Source: an uncultured Alphaproteobacteria bacterium
Lineage (GTDB): Bacteria; Pseudomonadota; Alphaproteobacteria; CAAHEQ01; UBA3637
Direction of reading: 5' to 3'
Length of the DNA: 64,000 nucleotides
Assembly (NCBI GenBank): GCA_934203105.1
Contig: CAKPYQ010000004.1
Location: 11,620-75,619, forward strand
This document shows, piece after piece, positions 8,644 to 16,230 of this stretch. How positions within the stretch are numbered: position 1 is the first letter of the stretch; every line of letters starts with the position of its first letter. The notes beneath the pieces are model-generated. The model did no database searches. It saw only the letters and a list, made by a program, of their open reading frames with translations, and was not told the DNA's origin. The translations under genes and the position numbers were made by a program.

Positions 8644-9459
8644 TTATTCCTTTACAGACATTTGTATTGGGCCTTTGGCAGAGCCGCTGATGAATTGTTT
8701 GACGTACGGGTTTGTCGTCTTTTCGATTTCTTTGACCGTGCCGACCCAAATGATTTTGCCTTGATAAAGCATCGCGATGCGGTCCGCAATTTTGCGCGCG
8801 GAAGCCATATCATGAGTGATTGTCAAAGCCGTTGCTCCCAAGTTTTTAACACACGACACAATCAATTCATTGATGACGTCAGACATAATCGGATCCAATC
8901 CCGTTGTCGGTTCGTCAAAAAAGATAATTTCGGGGTTGGCGGCAATAGCTCTGGCCAATCCGACGCGCTTTTTCATCCCTCCCGACAGGTCGGCCGGATA
9001 CATATCGCCGACATCGACCGTTAAGCCGACTTGTCCCAATTTTTCAATGGCAATGGCTTTGGCTTGTTTTTTGTTCATTTTTTTGCCTTGGATTAAGCCA
9101 AAAGCGACGTTTTCCCAAACGGTCATACTGTCGAACAAAGCCGCTCCTTGAAACAGCATACCGATTTTCGAATTGACCTTTTCCCGTTCGCGAGCGGACA
9201 TTTTTAAAATGTCTTGGCCGTCAATTTCAATGACGCCTTTGTCGGGGTAAAGCAAGCCCAAAATGCATTTTAATGTGACGGATTTCCCCGTTCCCGAACC
9301 GCCGATGATCACCAAAGATTCGCCTTTTTTGATTTCCAAGTCGACCCCTTTTAATACGGCTTTTTTCCCAAAGGATTTATAAACGTCCTTCATCTTTATT
9401 TTGGGAACTTTTAAATCTGTGGGTAACTTTGCCGTCGATTTTTTAAACAATGAAAACAT
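8644..9459 (-). CDS. mlaF: ABC transporter ATPase for phospholipid transport (MlaF-like)
   Basis: 271 residues. Walker A is GGSGTGKS (about 54-61), the signature LSGGMKKRVGLARA, Walker B IIFFDEPTTGLDP, and the switch histidine lies in ITHDMASARK. The KVYKSFGKKAVLKG-type start and the C-terminal half match MlaF/TtgA ATPases that power retrograde phospholipid transport between the membranes. It follows mlaE by 12 bases. The usual third partner, the MCE-domain protein MlaD, is not downstream: radA follows directly, so MlaD must be elsewhere. Confidence 0.92.
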   Translation of the reverse strand: MFSLFKKSTAKLPTDLKVPKIKMKDVYKSFGKKAVLKGVDLEIKKGESLVIIGGSGTGKSVTLKCILGLLYPDKGVIEIDGQDILKMSAREREKVNSKIGMLFQGAALFDSMTVWENVAFGLIQGKKMNKKQAKAIAIEKLGQVGLTVDVGDMYPADLSGGMKKRVGLARAIAANPEIIFFDEPTTGLDPIMSDVINELIVSCVKNLGATALTITHDMASARKIADRIAMLYQGKIIWVGTVKEIEKTTNPYVKQFISGSAKGPIQMSVKE

Positions 9460-9471
9460 ACTTTTTTACCT

Positions 9472-10245
9472 TTACGTTTGAAAGAAAATCTCTGTGATGA
9501 TATAGTTGAAAACCAAAATTAAAATGGACGATGATACAACGGCATTGGTTGTTGCAGCACCGACGCCTTCGGCACCGCCTTTGGAATGAAAGCCGTTGTA
9601 ACAGCCCATCAACGTAATAATAAAGCCGAAAACGGACGCTTTGACCAATCCGGAAATGACGTCCATAGGCTGCATAAAATTCCAAGTATTGATTAAATAA
9701 GATGTCGCGTTAAAATCCAATTTATAAACGCCGATCAAGTATCCGCCACAAATGCCCAAAACATCACCGATAAGCACCAAAATCGGCAACATCAGCATAC
9801 CGGCGATAATTCGCGGTGAGATTAAGTATTTAAACGGATTCGTCGAAAGCGTGGATAGCGCATCGATTTGTTCTGTGACGCGCATTGTGCCCAACTCTGC
9901 TGCCATCGCTGCGCCGATTCGGCCGGCTACCATCAAGCCCGCCATAACGGGCGCCAATTCCCGCGTGACGGCAATCCATACAACCATAGAAACCGCTCCT
10001 TCTGCAGAAACTCTGGCAAAACCTGTGTACGTTTGCAAAGCGATTACCATGCCGGCAAAGGTGGTTGTCAATGCAACAACCGGCAAAGAGTAAAAGCCAA
10101 CTTCCAAAAATTGATTTAAAAGTTGCTTAAAATAAAACGGTGGTGTGACACAGTTATAAAGCGCTTTTATAGTAAAGATTCCTAAGCGTCCCGCAGCTTC
10201 GAAAAAGTTAATAAAAACGCGTCCGATCAATCTGACAAATTCCAT
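9472..10245 (-). CDS. mlaE: ABC transporter permease (MlaE family)
   Basis: 257 residues, inner membrane, five or so hydrophobic spans. Family marks include LNQFLEVGFYSLPVVALTT, VTRELAPVMAGLMVAGRIGA and MRVTEQIDAL, which form the conserved MlaE core, and the C-terminal GCYNGFHSKGGAEGVGAATT. It forms the membrane dimer of the phospholipid transporter with MlaF. It is the first gene of an eight-gene minus-strand run (to 3380) and lies 30 bases downstream of a strong promoter at 10277-10305. Confidence 0.93.
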   Translation of the reverse strand: MEFVRLIGRVFINFFEAAGRLGIFTIKALYNCVTPPFYFKQLLNQFLEVGFYSLPVVALTTTFAGMVIALQTYTGFARVSAEGAVSMVVWIAVTRELAPVMAGLMVAGRIGAAMAAELGTMRVTEQIDALSTLSTNPFKYLISPRIIAGMLMLPILVLIGDVLGICGGYLIGVYKLDFNATSYLINTWNFMQPMDVISGLVKASVFGFIITLMGCYNGFHSKGGAEGVGAATTNAVVSSSILILVFNYIITEIFFQT

Positions 10246-10276
10246 TTTTTTATCCTTATTTTAATTATTTTTTTGC

Positions 10277-10305
10277 AGTATAGCCGGCTTTTTGTTTTTT
10301 TTCAA
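10277..10305 (-). promoter_or_regulatory. Strong sigma70 promoter for the mlaE operon
   Basis: On the minus strand TTGAAA (10305-10300), 17 bases, then TATACT (10282-10277). It points into mlaE and is divergent from the lexA promoter 33 bases away. With spacings of 2-13 bases or overlaps between the eight following genes, it could drive all of them. Confidence 0.75.
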
Positions 10306-10337
10306 TAAAAAAAGCCAAAAAAAGCCAAAAAAATGTG

Positions 10338-10366
10338 TTGACAAAGTAAAAGAACTAATGTAGAAC
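10338..10366 (+). promoter_or_regulatory. lexA promoter overlapped by an SOS (LexA) box
   Basis: TTGACA (10338-10343), 17 bases, then TAGAAC (10361-10366). The sequence GAAC-TAATGTA-GAAC at 10352-10366 is the reverse complement of the alphaproteobacterial LexA box GTTC-N7-GTTC, and it covers the -10 element. LexA bound here would block its own transcription, so this is autoregulation. The motif is seen directly; the box consensus is established for Alphaproteobacteria. Confidence 0.85.
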
Positions 10367-10390
10367 AAAAAGAGAATATTTAAAGAAAGG

Positions 10391-11068
10391 GTGAATTTAA
10401 TGTTGACAGAAAAACAACACAAATTGCTTTTGTTTATCGCAAAGGAAATTGAAAAGCGCGGTGTTTCGCCGTCTTATGACGAAATGCGTGAGGCGTTGGA
10501 TTTAAAGTCTAAATCCGGCATTTTTCGCTTGCTCGGATCATTGGAAGAGCGCGGATTTATTCGGCGGTTGCCTCATCGTGCGCGGGCGTTGGAAGTGGTT
10601 AAATTACCCACTGCAAAGGTTGAAAGTTTGCCCGCTCCTGCGGCTTTGTCTTTTGATGCGCCGGCAAATCCGCCGTTGGAAGATGAAATTGAAATCCCTT
10701 TATATGGAAAGATTGCGGCCGGTACGCCGATCGAAGCTGTGCGTGATATGCAAGCGCGCATTCCTGTTCCGCCGTCGTTGATGGGGCGCGGTGAGCATTA
10801 TGCTTTAAAAATCGAAGGCGATTCGATGATTGATGTTGGTATTATGAATGGCGACACGGTGATTATTCAACGGGCAGATACGGCCGAAAACGGTGAAATT
10901 GTGGTTGCGTTGGTGGACGGATTAGAGGTGACGTTAAAGCGTTTCCGCCGTCAAGGATCGTCTGTGGCGTTAGAGCCTGAAAATCCGGCGTATCAGACGC
11001 GTATTTTACCGGCATCGCGTGTGCGTGTTCAAGGCAAGTTGGTTGCTTTAATGCGTCGATACAGCTGA
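10391..11068 (+). CDS. lexA: LexA repressor
   Basis: 225 residues. The N-terminal winged helix-turn-helix ([20 protein letters not shown], then [13 protein letters not shown]) is LexA-like. The self-cleavage site is A110-G111 (KIAAGTP). The catalytic dyad is S145 (GDSMID) and K183 (EVTLKRF). LexA represses SOS genes and cleaves itself when RecA filaments form. The ribosome site AAAGGGTG lies just before the ATG. The upstream box confirms the identity. A second S24 protein at 11659-12294 is a distinct phage-type repressor. Confidence 0.97.
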   Translation: MNLMLTEKQHKLLLFIAKEIEKRGVSPSYDEMREALDLKSKSGIFRLLGSLEERGFIRRLPHRARALEVVKLPTAKVESLPAPAALSFDAPANPPLEDEIEIPLYGKIAAGTPIEAVRDMQARIPVPPSLMGRGEHYALKIEGDSMIDVGIMNGDTVIIQRADTAENGEIVVALVDGLEVTLKRFRRQGSSVALEPENPAYQTRILPASRVRVQGKLVALMRRYS

Positions 11069-11658
11069 TTTTTTTATTTTTCCGTTTTGACTTTTTTCAT
11101 GGGGACGTTTGGGATTCGTTTTTTCCGTCGGGTGATTTTGAAACTGCCTCTTTCCTAGCGGTCATTCTGACGGTGTTTTCCCCACCGGTCATTCTGAGCG
11201 TCAGCGAAGAATCTCTTAGTGCCTTGTGTCATTCAGAGCGTTGCTCGGAATGACGGGAGGGAGAAAACGCTCTGATGACTAAAAATAAAACAGCATTTTT
11301 TAAGTGGGGGACGCGCCGCGCGAAAATTTCGCGTCCCCCACTTTGCGCCCAAGGCCACATATTAAAAGATTCTTCACTATAGTTCAGAATGACTGCGTGA
11401 ATACTAAGAGATTCTTCACATGCGCTCAGAATGACGCGAAAAAAAATGACCAAAATGACGGGGCGTAAAAAAGCGCACAGAAAATGGCATTGAGGAAGAA
11501 AATCCTAAAATCACATAAGGAAAATACAGCCCCGTTCTATAAATAAACGCAACTTCTTACCTATAAATAAAAGTGCATCAAACGAATTTCAGATTGAAAT
11601 TGTTCTTGTCCTTACGGATTCTTCCCTACAAATAAAATATGTAGCGGACGAATAAAAT
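11069..11658. repeat. 590-base gap filled with short dispersed repeats, no gene
   Basis: I see no credible gene here. Four related units contain a CATTCTGAGCG or GAAGAATCT core: forward at about 11187-11220 and 11228-11250, reverse at about 11368-11395 and 11409-11437. They frame a palindrome at 11302-11343. A second family shows CCTAYAAATAAAA at about 11560-11572 and 11624-11636, each followed by an ACGAAT. The minus-strand open frame at 11229-11453 is a by-product of these repeats. Confidence 0.6.
11302..11343. repeat. Perfect 14-base inverted repeat
   Basis: AAGTGGGGGACGCG (11302-11315) is matched exactly by CGCGTCCCCCACTT (11330-11343). Inside it a second palindrome, CGCGAAAATTTCGCG (11319-11333), can pair in competition with the outer arms. 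It could be a REP-like element or a hairpin. There is no T-run, so a simple terminator is unlikely. Confidence 0.85.
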
Positions 11659-12294
11659 TTATTGGCTGACCCATAAAACTCGGCTGATCCACAAAATGTC
11701 TTCCATTCTAAAGTTGCAGTCCGGATATTGCGGGTTTAATGATTTTAAATCCAGTTGAAAAGCGGTTTTGCGAATTAACTCTTTGACCATTACTTCGCCG
11801 CTTTTGGTCTTGACAACAACACGGTCGCCGTGGCGAACTTCCGATTCCGGACACACAATCAACCGATCCCCTTCGCGATAGACCGGCTCCATACTGTGCC
11901 CCGATACCTCCAAAGCATAAACATCTTTGTCCAATTGTATCGGAAATTCAATGCCGTCCCAACCTTCGCTGTTGGTCGGAAAACCGGCGTCGTCAAAGAA
12001 ACCGTCGCGCCCCGCTTGTGCAAAACCCAACAAGGGAATCGTCATTTTGGGCGGCAGGTTTGTTTCACCCGCCAAAGCCATAAATTCCAAAAAAGTGGTC
12101 GATGTTGCTTCCAGAACTTTATTCAAACTTTCCATTGACAACCACCGTTTGCGCCCGTCCGCTCCGATTCGTTTGCTTTTGTTAAATGAAGTCGGATCCA
12201 AGCCGGCTTTTTGGGCCAACGCCGACGGCGATAATTCCAACTTTTCCGCCAATCGGTCAATCCCTTTCCAAATTTCAAAGTATGATAAATTCAT
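11659..12294 (-). CDS. S24-family phage-type repressor (CI/LexA-like)
   Basis: 211 residues. An N-terminal helix-turn-helix (LELSPSALAQKAGLDPTSFN, about 19-38) is followed by an S24 peptidase domain with a possible cleavage site A94-G95 (FAQAGRDG), catalytic S134 (SGHSMEP) and K171 (VMVKEL). Such repressors inactivate themselves when RecA is activated. The gene faces away from the phage-like cluster and shares an intergenic region holding repeated TAGGAAAATA elements with gene 12509, the arrangement of a prophage repressor and early promoter. It could also be a chromosomal stress regulator; the context favours control of the cluster. Confidence 0.88.
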   Translation of the reverse strand: MNLSYFEIWKGIDRLAEKLELSPSALAQKAGLDPTSFNKSKRIGADGRKRWLSMESLNKVLEATSTTFLEFMALAGETNLPPKMTIPLLGFAQAGRDGFFDDAGFPTNSEGWDGIEFPIQLDKDVYALEVSGHSMEPVYREGDRLIVCPESEVRHGDRVVVKTKSGEVMVKELIRKTAFQLDLKSLNPQYPDCNFRMEDILWISRVLWVSQ

Positions 12295-12341
12295 TTTTTC
12301 GTCCTTTCCTTACAGGTATCTTTTTCCGCTGCTTTTTTTTA

Positions 12342-12421
12342 AGTATACAATAGGAAAATATAAAAGTAAATAGGAAAATAAATATTTTTATCTTGACATA
12401 GTGGGAAAATAATCCTATACA
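12342..12421. promoter_or_regulatory. Divergent promoters with repeated operator-like elements
   Basis: Plus strand: TTGACA (12393-12398), 17 bases, TATACA (12416-12421) towards 12509. Minus strand: TTTACT (12370-12365), 17 bases, TATACT (12347-12342) towards the S24 repressor. TAGGAAAATA occurs at 12351-12360 and 12371-12380, exactly 20 bases apart (two helical turns), and TGGGAAAATA at 12402-12411 lies inside the plus promoter. A partial inverse, ATCCTAT (12412-12418), overlaps the plus -10. This fits an operator set for the S24 repressor; binding is inferred. Confidence 0.65.
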
Positions 12422-12508
12422 AAAGAACTAAACAAGAAAAGCTTTATTTTTAAATCAATTCTTGTTTTAAGTGTAATATAAAATCTTTATATATAGGGGA
12501 GTAAGAGA

Positions 12509-12880
12509 ATGTTTAAATCGAATAATTTTATGAAAATAGATAACAGGCCGATTCGCTTTTTTGATAATGCGCAAGAAGTTTGGTTGTGGTTTTGCTTTTG
12601 TGAAATGACGCCAAAATCGGGATCAAAAAGTGATTGCGAAACAACGCGTCCATGCGAAACTTCCGATGTCGCAATTATTGTAAAACGGTTGGTGCGTGAC
12701 AAAATTTTAACGCAAGAGCATTTGAAAGTGTTGAGCTTATACGGCTTAAAACAAATGCCGCCATATGAAAAATGTGGAGATCCGATTCGACATTGCGCCT
12801 TATGGAAACAAGCTTTACAGCGGATTTTAGAGCCTTTGAAAGTAAAAGGTATTGTTTGCATGAATGGAACGGCTTTTTAA
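12509..12880 (+). CDS. Conserved small protein of unknown function, early gene of phage-like cluster
   Basis: 123 residues. It has an aromatic N-terminal segment (RFFDNAQEVWLWFCFCE), several cysteines (C33, C47, C53 region), a middle HLKVLSLYGLKQMPP and a C-terminal LWKQALQRILEPLKVKGIV. From memory, similar small proteins of unknown function (FF-x-AEE-x-WFWF ... KGIV) are widespread in Alphaproteobacteria. It is the first gene downstream of the repressor-controlled promoter, so a regulatory role is plausible, for example acting at the late promoter at 13291. No DNA-binding motif is obvious. The ATG at 12509 has GGGGAGTAAGAG just upstream. Confidence 0.7.
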   Translation: MFKSNNFMKIDNRPIRFFDNAQEVWLWFCFCEMTPKSGSKSDCETTRPCETSDVAIIVKRLVRDKILTQEHLKVLSLYGLKQMPPYEKCGDPIRHCALWKQALQRILEPLKVKGIVCMNGTAF

Positions 12881-12897
12881 AATAAAGGAGATATAAA

Positions 12898-13305
12898 ATG
12901 ATTGGAAGACGTTTAAACGGATATCGTTATGAAAAGGCGATTGTCGGTTTCGGCGGTACGCCTACTTTGTGGTGGATGCGATTTTTGAAAAAAGGATTTT
13001 ATCATTGTATCGTCGCCTTGGGACGGGGTGACGAGTGGTTGATAATTGATCCGCTGCTTTGCTACACCGATGCGATTATGGTGCATGGTGCAGACATTAA
13101 AGAATTTTTTAAAAAACACGGATATCGATTCGTCGAAACAACTATTTCAGAACCTGAAAATAAACTTTTGCGTGTAATGCCTTACACTTGTGTTGAAACG
13201 GCAAAGCGCTTTATTGGTGTTGATAATCCTTATATTTTAACACCTTATAGCCTGTTTTGCTATTTAAATAAAAAAATAGGAAAAAAATCCTTGACAATGG
13301 ATTGA
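12898..13305 (+). CDS. Hypothetical protein, possible papain-like fold, next to phage genes
   Basis: 135 residues. Segments GFYHCIVALGRGDEWLIIDPL (start shown from about residue 37) and MPYTCVETAKRFIGVDNPYI (about 98-117) resemble the His-strand and the Cys-helix of small papain/NlpC-like domains, but in an order and spacing I cannot confirm. I do not recognise a named family. It lies 17 bases after gene 12509 with ribosome site AAAGGAGAT. The late promoter (13291-13319) begins inside its last codons and the terminator lies just beyond. Possible roles include particle maturation or lysis control; both are guesses. Confidence 0.65.
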   Translation: MIGRRLNGYRYEKAIVGFGGTPTLWWMRFLKKGFYHCIVALGRGDEWLIIDPLLCYTDAIMVHGADIKEFFKKHGYRFVETTISEPENKLLRVMPYTCVETAKRFIGVDNPYILTPYSLFCYLNKKIGKKSLTMD

Positions 13306-13319
13306 AAATATGGTATAGT
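13291..13319 (+). promoter_or_regulatory. Near-consensus sigma70 promoter ahead of phage structural genes
   Basis: TTGACA (13291-13296), exactly 17 bases, TATAGT (13314-13319). It lies over the end of gene 12898 and points into the structural operon. The predicted start near 13326 is only about 26 bases before an intrinsic terminator, so most transcripts should stop early unless read-through is helped. Confidence 0.85.
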
Positions 13320-13351
13320 GTTCTACAGTTGGTTGGGAAAAGTGTATCTGA

Positions 13352-13386
13352 AAAGGCCTCGATTTTAAATCGGGGCCTTTTTTTAT
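13352..13386 (+). terminator. Intrinsic terminator / attenuator before the structural operon
   Basis: AAAGGCCTCGATTT (13352-13365) pairs with AAATCGGGGCCTTT (13367-13380) with one G-T pair, followed by a T-run (13378-13384). It is a strong hairpin lying between the promoter at 13291 and the first structural gene at 13457. The promoter-terminator unit would also give a stable RNA of about 60 bases. Confidence 0.85.
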
Positions 13387-13456
13387 TCCTATCGGCAAAG
13401 TCGTCCTTTTTATTAAATGGGCGACTTTTTTAACAACAAAAAAGTTGGAGATGAAA

Positions 13457-13648
13457 ATGAAAAAAGTCAAAGAAGTCATCGGCTTTGAAACCAAAGTCGA
13501 ACAAATATCGCCGCAGTCCGCATCGACAGAACGGGACGACGGTTATTTAGCTCGCCAAGCAGGATTGCAAACCGTTCAAACATCTATGCGTGGCATTTTA
13601 CGAAGCAATGATAATGCGCCGCAACGCAAAAAATTATTAGGAGAATAA
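13457..13648 (+). CDS. Small hypothetical protein at head of structural operon
   Basis: About 63 residues from ATG 13457, chosen because GGAG (13447-13450) lies six bases upstream; an ATG at 13451 and a TTG at 13445 are also in frame. The sequence is charged and polar (KKVKEVIGFETKVEQI; LARQAGLQTVQTSMRGILRS). The QAG...RGILRS middle resembles the short segment that precedes portal genes in some podovirus-like clusters. No function is recognised. It ends two bases before the portal start. Confidence 0.6.
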   Translation: MKKVKEVIGFETKVEQISPQSASTERDDGYLARQAGLQTVQTSMRGILRSNDNAPQRKKLLGE

Positions 13649-13649
13649 A

Positions 13650-15125
13650 ATGCTGGATCAATCCAATTTATATCAACGATTTTTAAAAATGAAATCGCAA
13701 CGCCAATCGTTGGAAAATACTTGGCGCGAATGTTATGAGTTTGCTTTGCCTCAACGGGAAGGGCTGTTTAGCGGCGTATCCACTCAGGTTGATCGCTTGT
13801 TTGACGGCACGGCGCCCGACTGTGTTGATCAACTGGCCGCCTCGATTTTTTCGGAATTGACGCCACCGTGGTCAAAATGGTTCGACTTAAAAGCCGGTAT
13901 CGACGTTCCCAAAGACGATGAAGAAATTTCCAAAAGCTTGCAAGACATCGCGGATATTTTGAAAAATCATCTTAATCAATCAACGTTCAGCGTGGAAATG
14001 CATCAATGCTTTTTGGATTTGGTGACGGTCGGCACAGCGTGCTTGTTGTTCGAAGAAGCCAAAGCCGGTGAAAAAACGGCGTTTCATTTTACGGCAATTC
14101 CTTTGTCCGAAATTTACGTTGACGAAGGATATTCGGGACGTTTAGATACGACTTTTCGTTATTGTAAATTACCGCTTTCGGTGATTATGCAACGTTTTGA
14201 AAATGCGCGCAAATGTATTGATGAAAGGGCTTTGAATGACAAAAATTGTGCAGATATTTTTATTCCTGTTATTGAATGTGTTGTGCCTCGCCAATCAGGC
14301 GGTTATGAATATATGGCATTTGTGGAAAAAGACCCGGACAACTTGTTCGGCATGCAAGAGCAATTTATTTTAAAGCAAGGGACTTTTGACTCATCGCCTT
14401 TTATTACTTTCAGATGGTTAAAAGCGGCGGGCGAAGTTTACGGCAGATCGCCGGTGATGAAAGCTTTACCGGACATTAAAACAACAAATAAAGTTGTTGA
14501 GTTGATTTTGAAAAACGCGACTATTGCCGTGACGGGGATTTGGCAAGCCGAAGATGACGGCGTTTTAAATCCGGCAAACATTCGTTTAATTCCGGGATCG
14601 ATTATTCCCAAAGCCGTCGGATCCAAAGGTTTAACCCCTTTGCAGCCGGCCGGCAATTTCGACGTATCACAATTGATTTTGGACGACCTGCGCGCGCGCA
14701 TTCGTCATGCTTTGTTAACCGATAAATTAGGGCAAGTCCAAAATACAAAAATGAGCGCAACGGAAGTTATGGAGCGCAGTGCCGAAATGGTGCGCATTTT
14801 GGGAGCAACTTATGGCCGTTTACAATCCGAATTGTTGACGCCGTTGATCGAACGTGCTTTGAGCATTTTACGCCGACGCGGAGAAATCCCATCGCTGTAT
14901 TTAGACGGGCATTTGGTGCAAATCACTTATCAATCCCCGATCGCCAATTTGCAAACAAGCCAAGAAGCCAATAACGCTTTGATGTTTTTGCAATCATTGT
15001 CCGGATTGAAAATAGATGCTGTCGAAATGTTGGATGTTGCGGCTTTTACAAAATGGTTGGCGTCGCGGTTAAATGTGCCGCTTTCGTTTATCCGCACACA
15101 ACAGCCAAAAGGAGATGACAAATGA
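13650..15125 (+). CDS. Portal (head-tail connector) protein, podovirus type
   Basis: 491 residues. The N-terminal RQSLENTWRECYEFALPQR and the following DGTAPDCVDQLAASIFSELTPP are typical of the T7-like/Bacteriophage head-to-tail connecting protein family. Later NKVVELILKNATIAVTG and SATEVMERSAEMVRILG match the stem and wing helices. Twelve copies normally form the DNA entry vertex. The gene has ribosome site AGGAG and overlaps the next gene by four bases (ATGA at 15122). Codon use looks like the surrounding host genes, not foreign. Confidence 0.9.
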   Translation: MLDQSNLYQRFLKMKSQRQSLENTWRECYEFALPQREGLFSGVSTQVDRLFDGTAPDCVDQLAASIFSELTPPWSKWFDLKAGIDVPKDDEEISKSLQDIADILKNHLNQSTFSVEMHQCFLDLVTVGTACLLFEEAKAGEKTAFHFTAIPLSEIYVDEGYSGRLDTTFRYCKLPLSVIMQRFENARKCIDERALNDKNCADIFIPVIECVVPRQSGGYEYMAFVEKDPDNLFGMQEQFILKQGTFDSSPFITFRWLKAAGEVYGRSPVMKALPDIKTTNKVVELILKNATIAVTGIWQAEDDGVLNPANIRLIPGSIIPKAVGSKGLTPLQPAGNFDVSQLILDDLRARIRHALLTDKLGQVQNTKMSATEVMERSAEMVRILGATYGRLQSELLTPLIERALSILRRRGEIPSLYLDGHLVQITYQSPIANLQTSQEANNALMFLQSLSGLKIDAVEMLDVAAFTKWLASRLNVPLSFIRTQQPKGDDK

Positions 15126-15373
15126 AATTAGGTTGGTCTTTTTTAGAAAATCAAACGCCTGTCCATGTCGCTGTTGACGACGTTGCAAAAAGCTTTGCAC
15201 GGTGTTTTTCGTCAGCGGACGGCCATAAAGTTTTGCTTTATTTGGCGGGACAGACAAAAGAGCGTTTTTTGAATGCTACGGCAACGTCGAACGAGCTGTG
15301 GTTTCAAGAAGGCAAGCGCGCCTTATTCGCGCAAATTGAACATCTGATTAACAAAGGAAAAAAAGGAGAGTAA
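15122..15373 (+). CDS. Small phage-cluster protein of unknown function
   Basis: 83 residues, starting in an ATGA overlap with the portal gene, so translation is likely coupled. It reads MKLGWSFLENQTPVHVAVDD and has a helical C-terminus ending in KGKKGE. I recognise no domain. Its place between portal and scaffold suggests a minor head or assembly factor. Confidence 0.65.
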   Translation: MKLGWSFLENQTPVHVAVDDVAKSFARCFSSADGHKVLLYLAGQTKERFLNATATSNELWFQEGKRALFAQIEHLINKGKKGE

Positions 15374-15377
15374 AATA

Positions 15378-16091
15378 ATGGAAAATTTAATGCAAATTCA
15401 AAACGGTAAGACAAACACAATTCCGGCAAAATTTTTGGATGCCAAAGGCAATTTGAACGTTGATTCTTTGTTGCAATCCTATACCGAGTTGGAAAGAAAA
15501 TTGGGTAAAATGGTGCGCATTCCGTCCGATGATTCTTCACCGGAAGAGCGAAAAGATTTTTATCAAAAAATCGGCGTACCGGCCAGCGCAAAAGATTATC
15601 AATTAAATATCAAAAATGAATTGTTGGCGTCCGATCCTGATGTCAATCAACGCTTATATGATTTAGGTTTTACGAATGCGCAAGTTCAAGCTGTCTACGA
15701 TTTGGCGGCGGAAAAAGTTTTGCCGGTCATTCATCAGTTGGCACAAGATTATGAAGCCACAAGACAACGCGCGTTGTTAGAGGAGCACTTCGGTGGTAAA
15801 GGACGTTTTGAAGAAATTGCACGTCAAATCACAACTTGGGCAAAGCAAAACGTATCGGCGCAAGTTTTTGATGCTTTGTCGACGACTTACGAAGGCGTTT
15901 TGACGTTGTATAAAATGATGGAAAGCAGCGAACCTTTTATGATGCCAAAAGGGGTGGCTGTTAATGAAATGTTGGACGAAGAAGGTTTGAAAAAGTTAAT
16001 GATGTCGCCCAAGTATTGGCGCGATCAAGATCCGGCAACTTTGAAAAAAGTGGCGGACGGTTTTCACCGGCTTTATCCCAGCAAGCAATAA
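15378..16091 (+). CDS. Capsid assembly scaffolding protein (probable)
   Basis: 237 residues, largely helical and charged. The N-terminus KFLDAKGNLNVDSLLQSYTE (about 15-34) with SYTELERKLGKM and the segment SPEERKDFYQKIGVPASAKDY is the hallmark of scaffold/capsid assembly proteins of T7-like and related phages. The C-terminus SPKYWRDQDPATLKKVADGF is also common there. It lies directly before the capsid gene. Scaffold guides shell assembly and leaves before DNA packaging. Moderate confidence, resting on motif memory and position. Confidence 0.8.
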   Translation: MENLMQIQNGKTNTIPAKFLDAKGNLNVDSLLQSYTELERKLGKMVRIPSDDSSPEERKDFYQKIGVPASAKDYQLNIKNELLASDPDVNQRLYDLGFTNAQVQAVYDLAAEKVLPVIHQLAQDYEATRQRALLEEHFGGKGRFEEIARQITTWAKQNVSAQVFDALSTTYEGVLTLYKMMESSEPFMMPKGVAVNEMLDEEGLKKLMMSPKYWRDQDPATLKKVADGFHRLYPSKQ

Positions 16092-16230
16092 AAGACAATC
16101 GCTTTAATTTTTCGGGGCGACCTTTTATTTGTTTTTATGAAAGGCAGCGTTTTTTTTAAAGCCTATAACCTTTTGTAAAAAGCGTACTTTTAAAAAAATA
16201 AATCAACTTTAATCAGAAAAGGAAAATATT

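Noticed and set aside
11229..11453. Minus-strand open frame of 74 codons between lexA and the S24 gene
   Set aside because: Its sequence is produced by the inverted repeats (ILSACEESLS, LNYSEESF) and it has no ribosome site.
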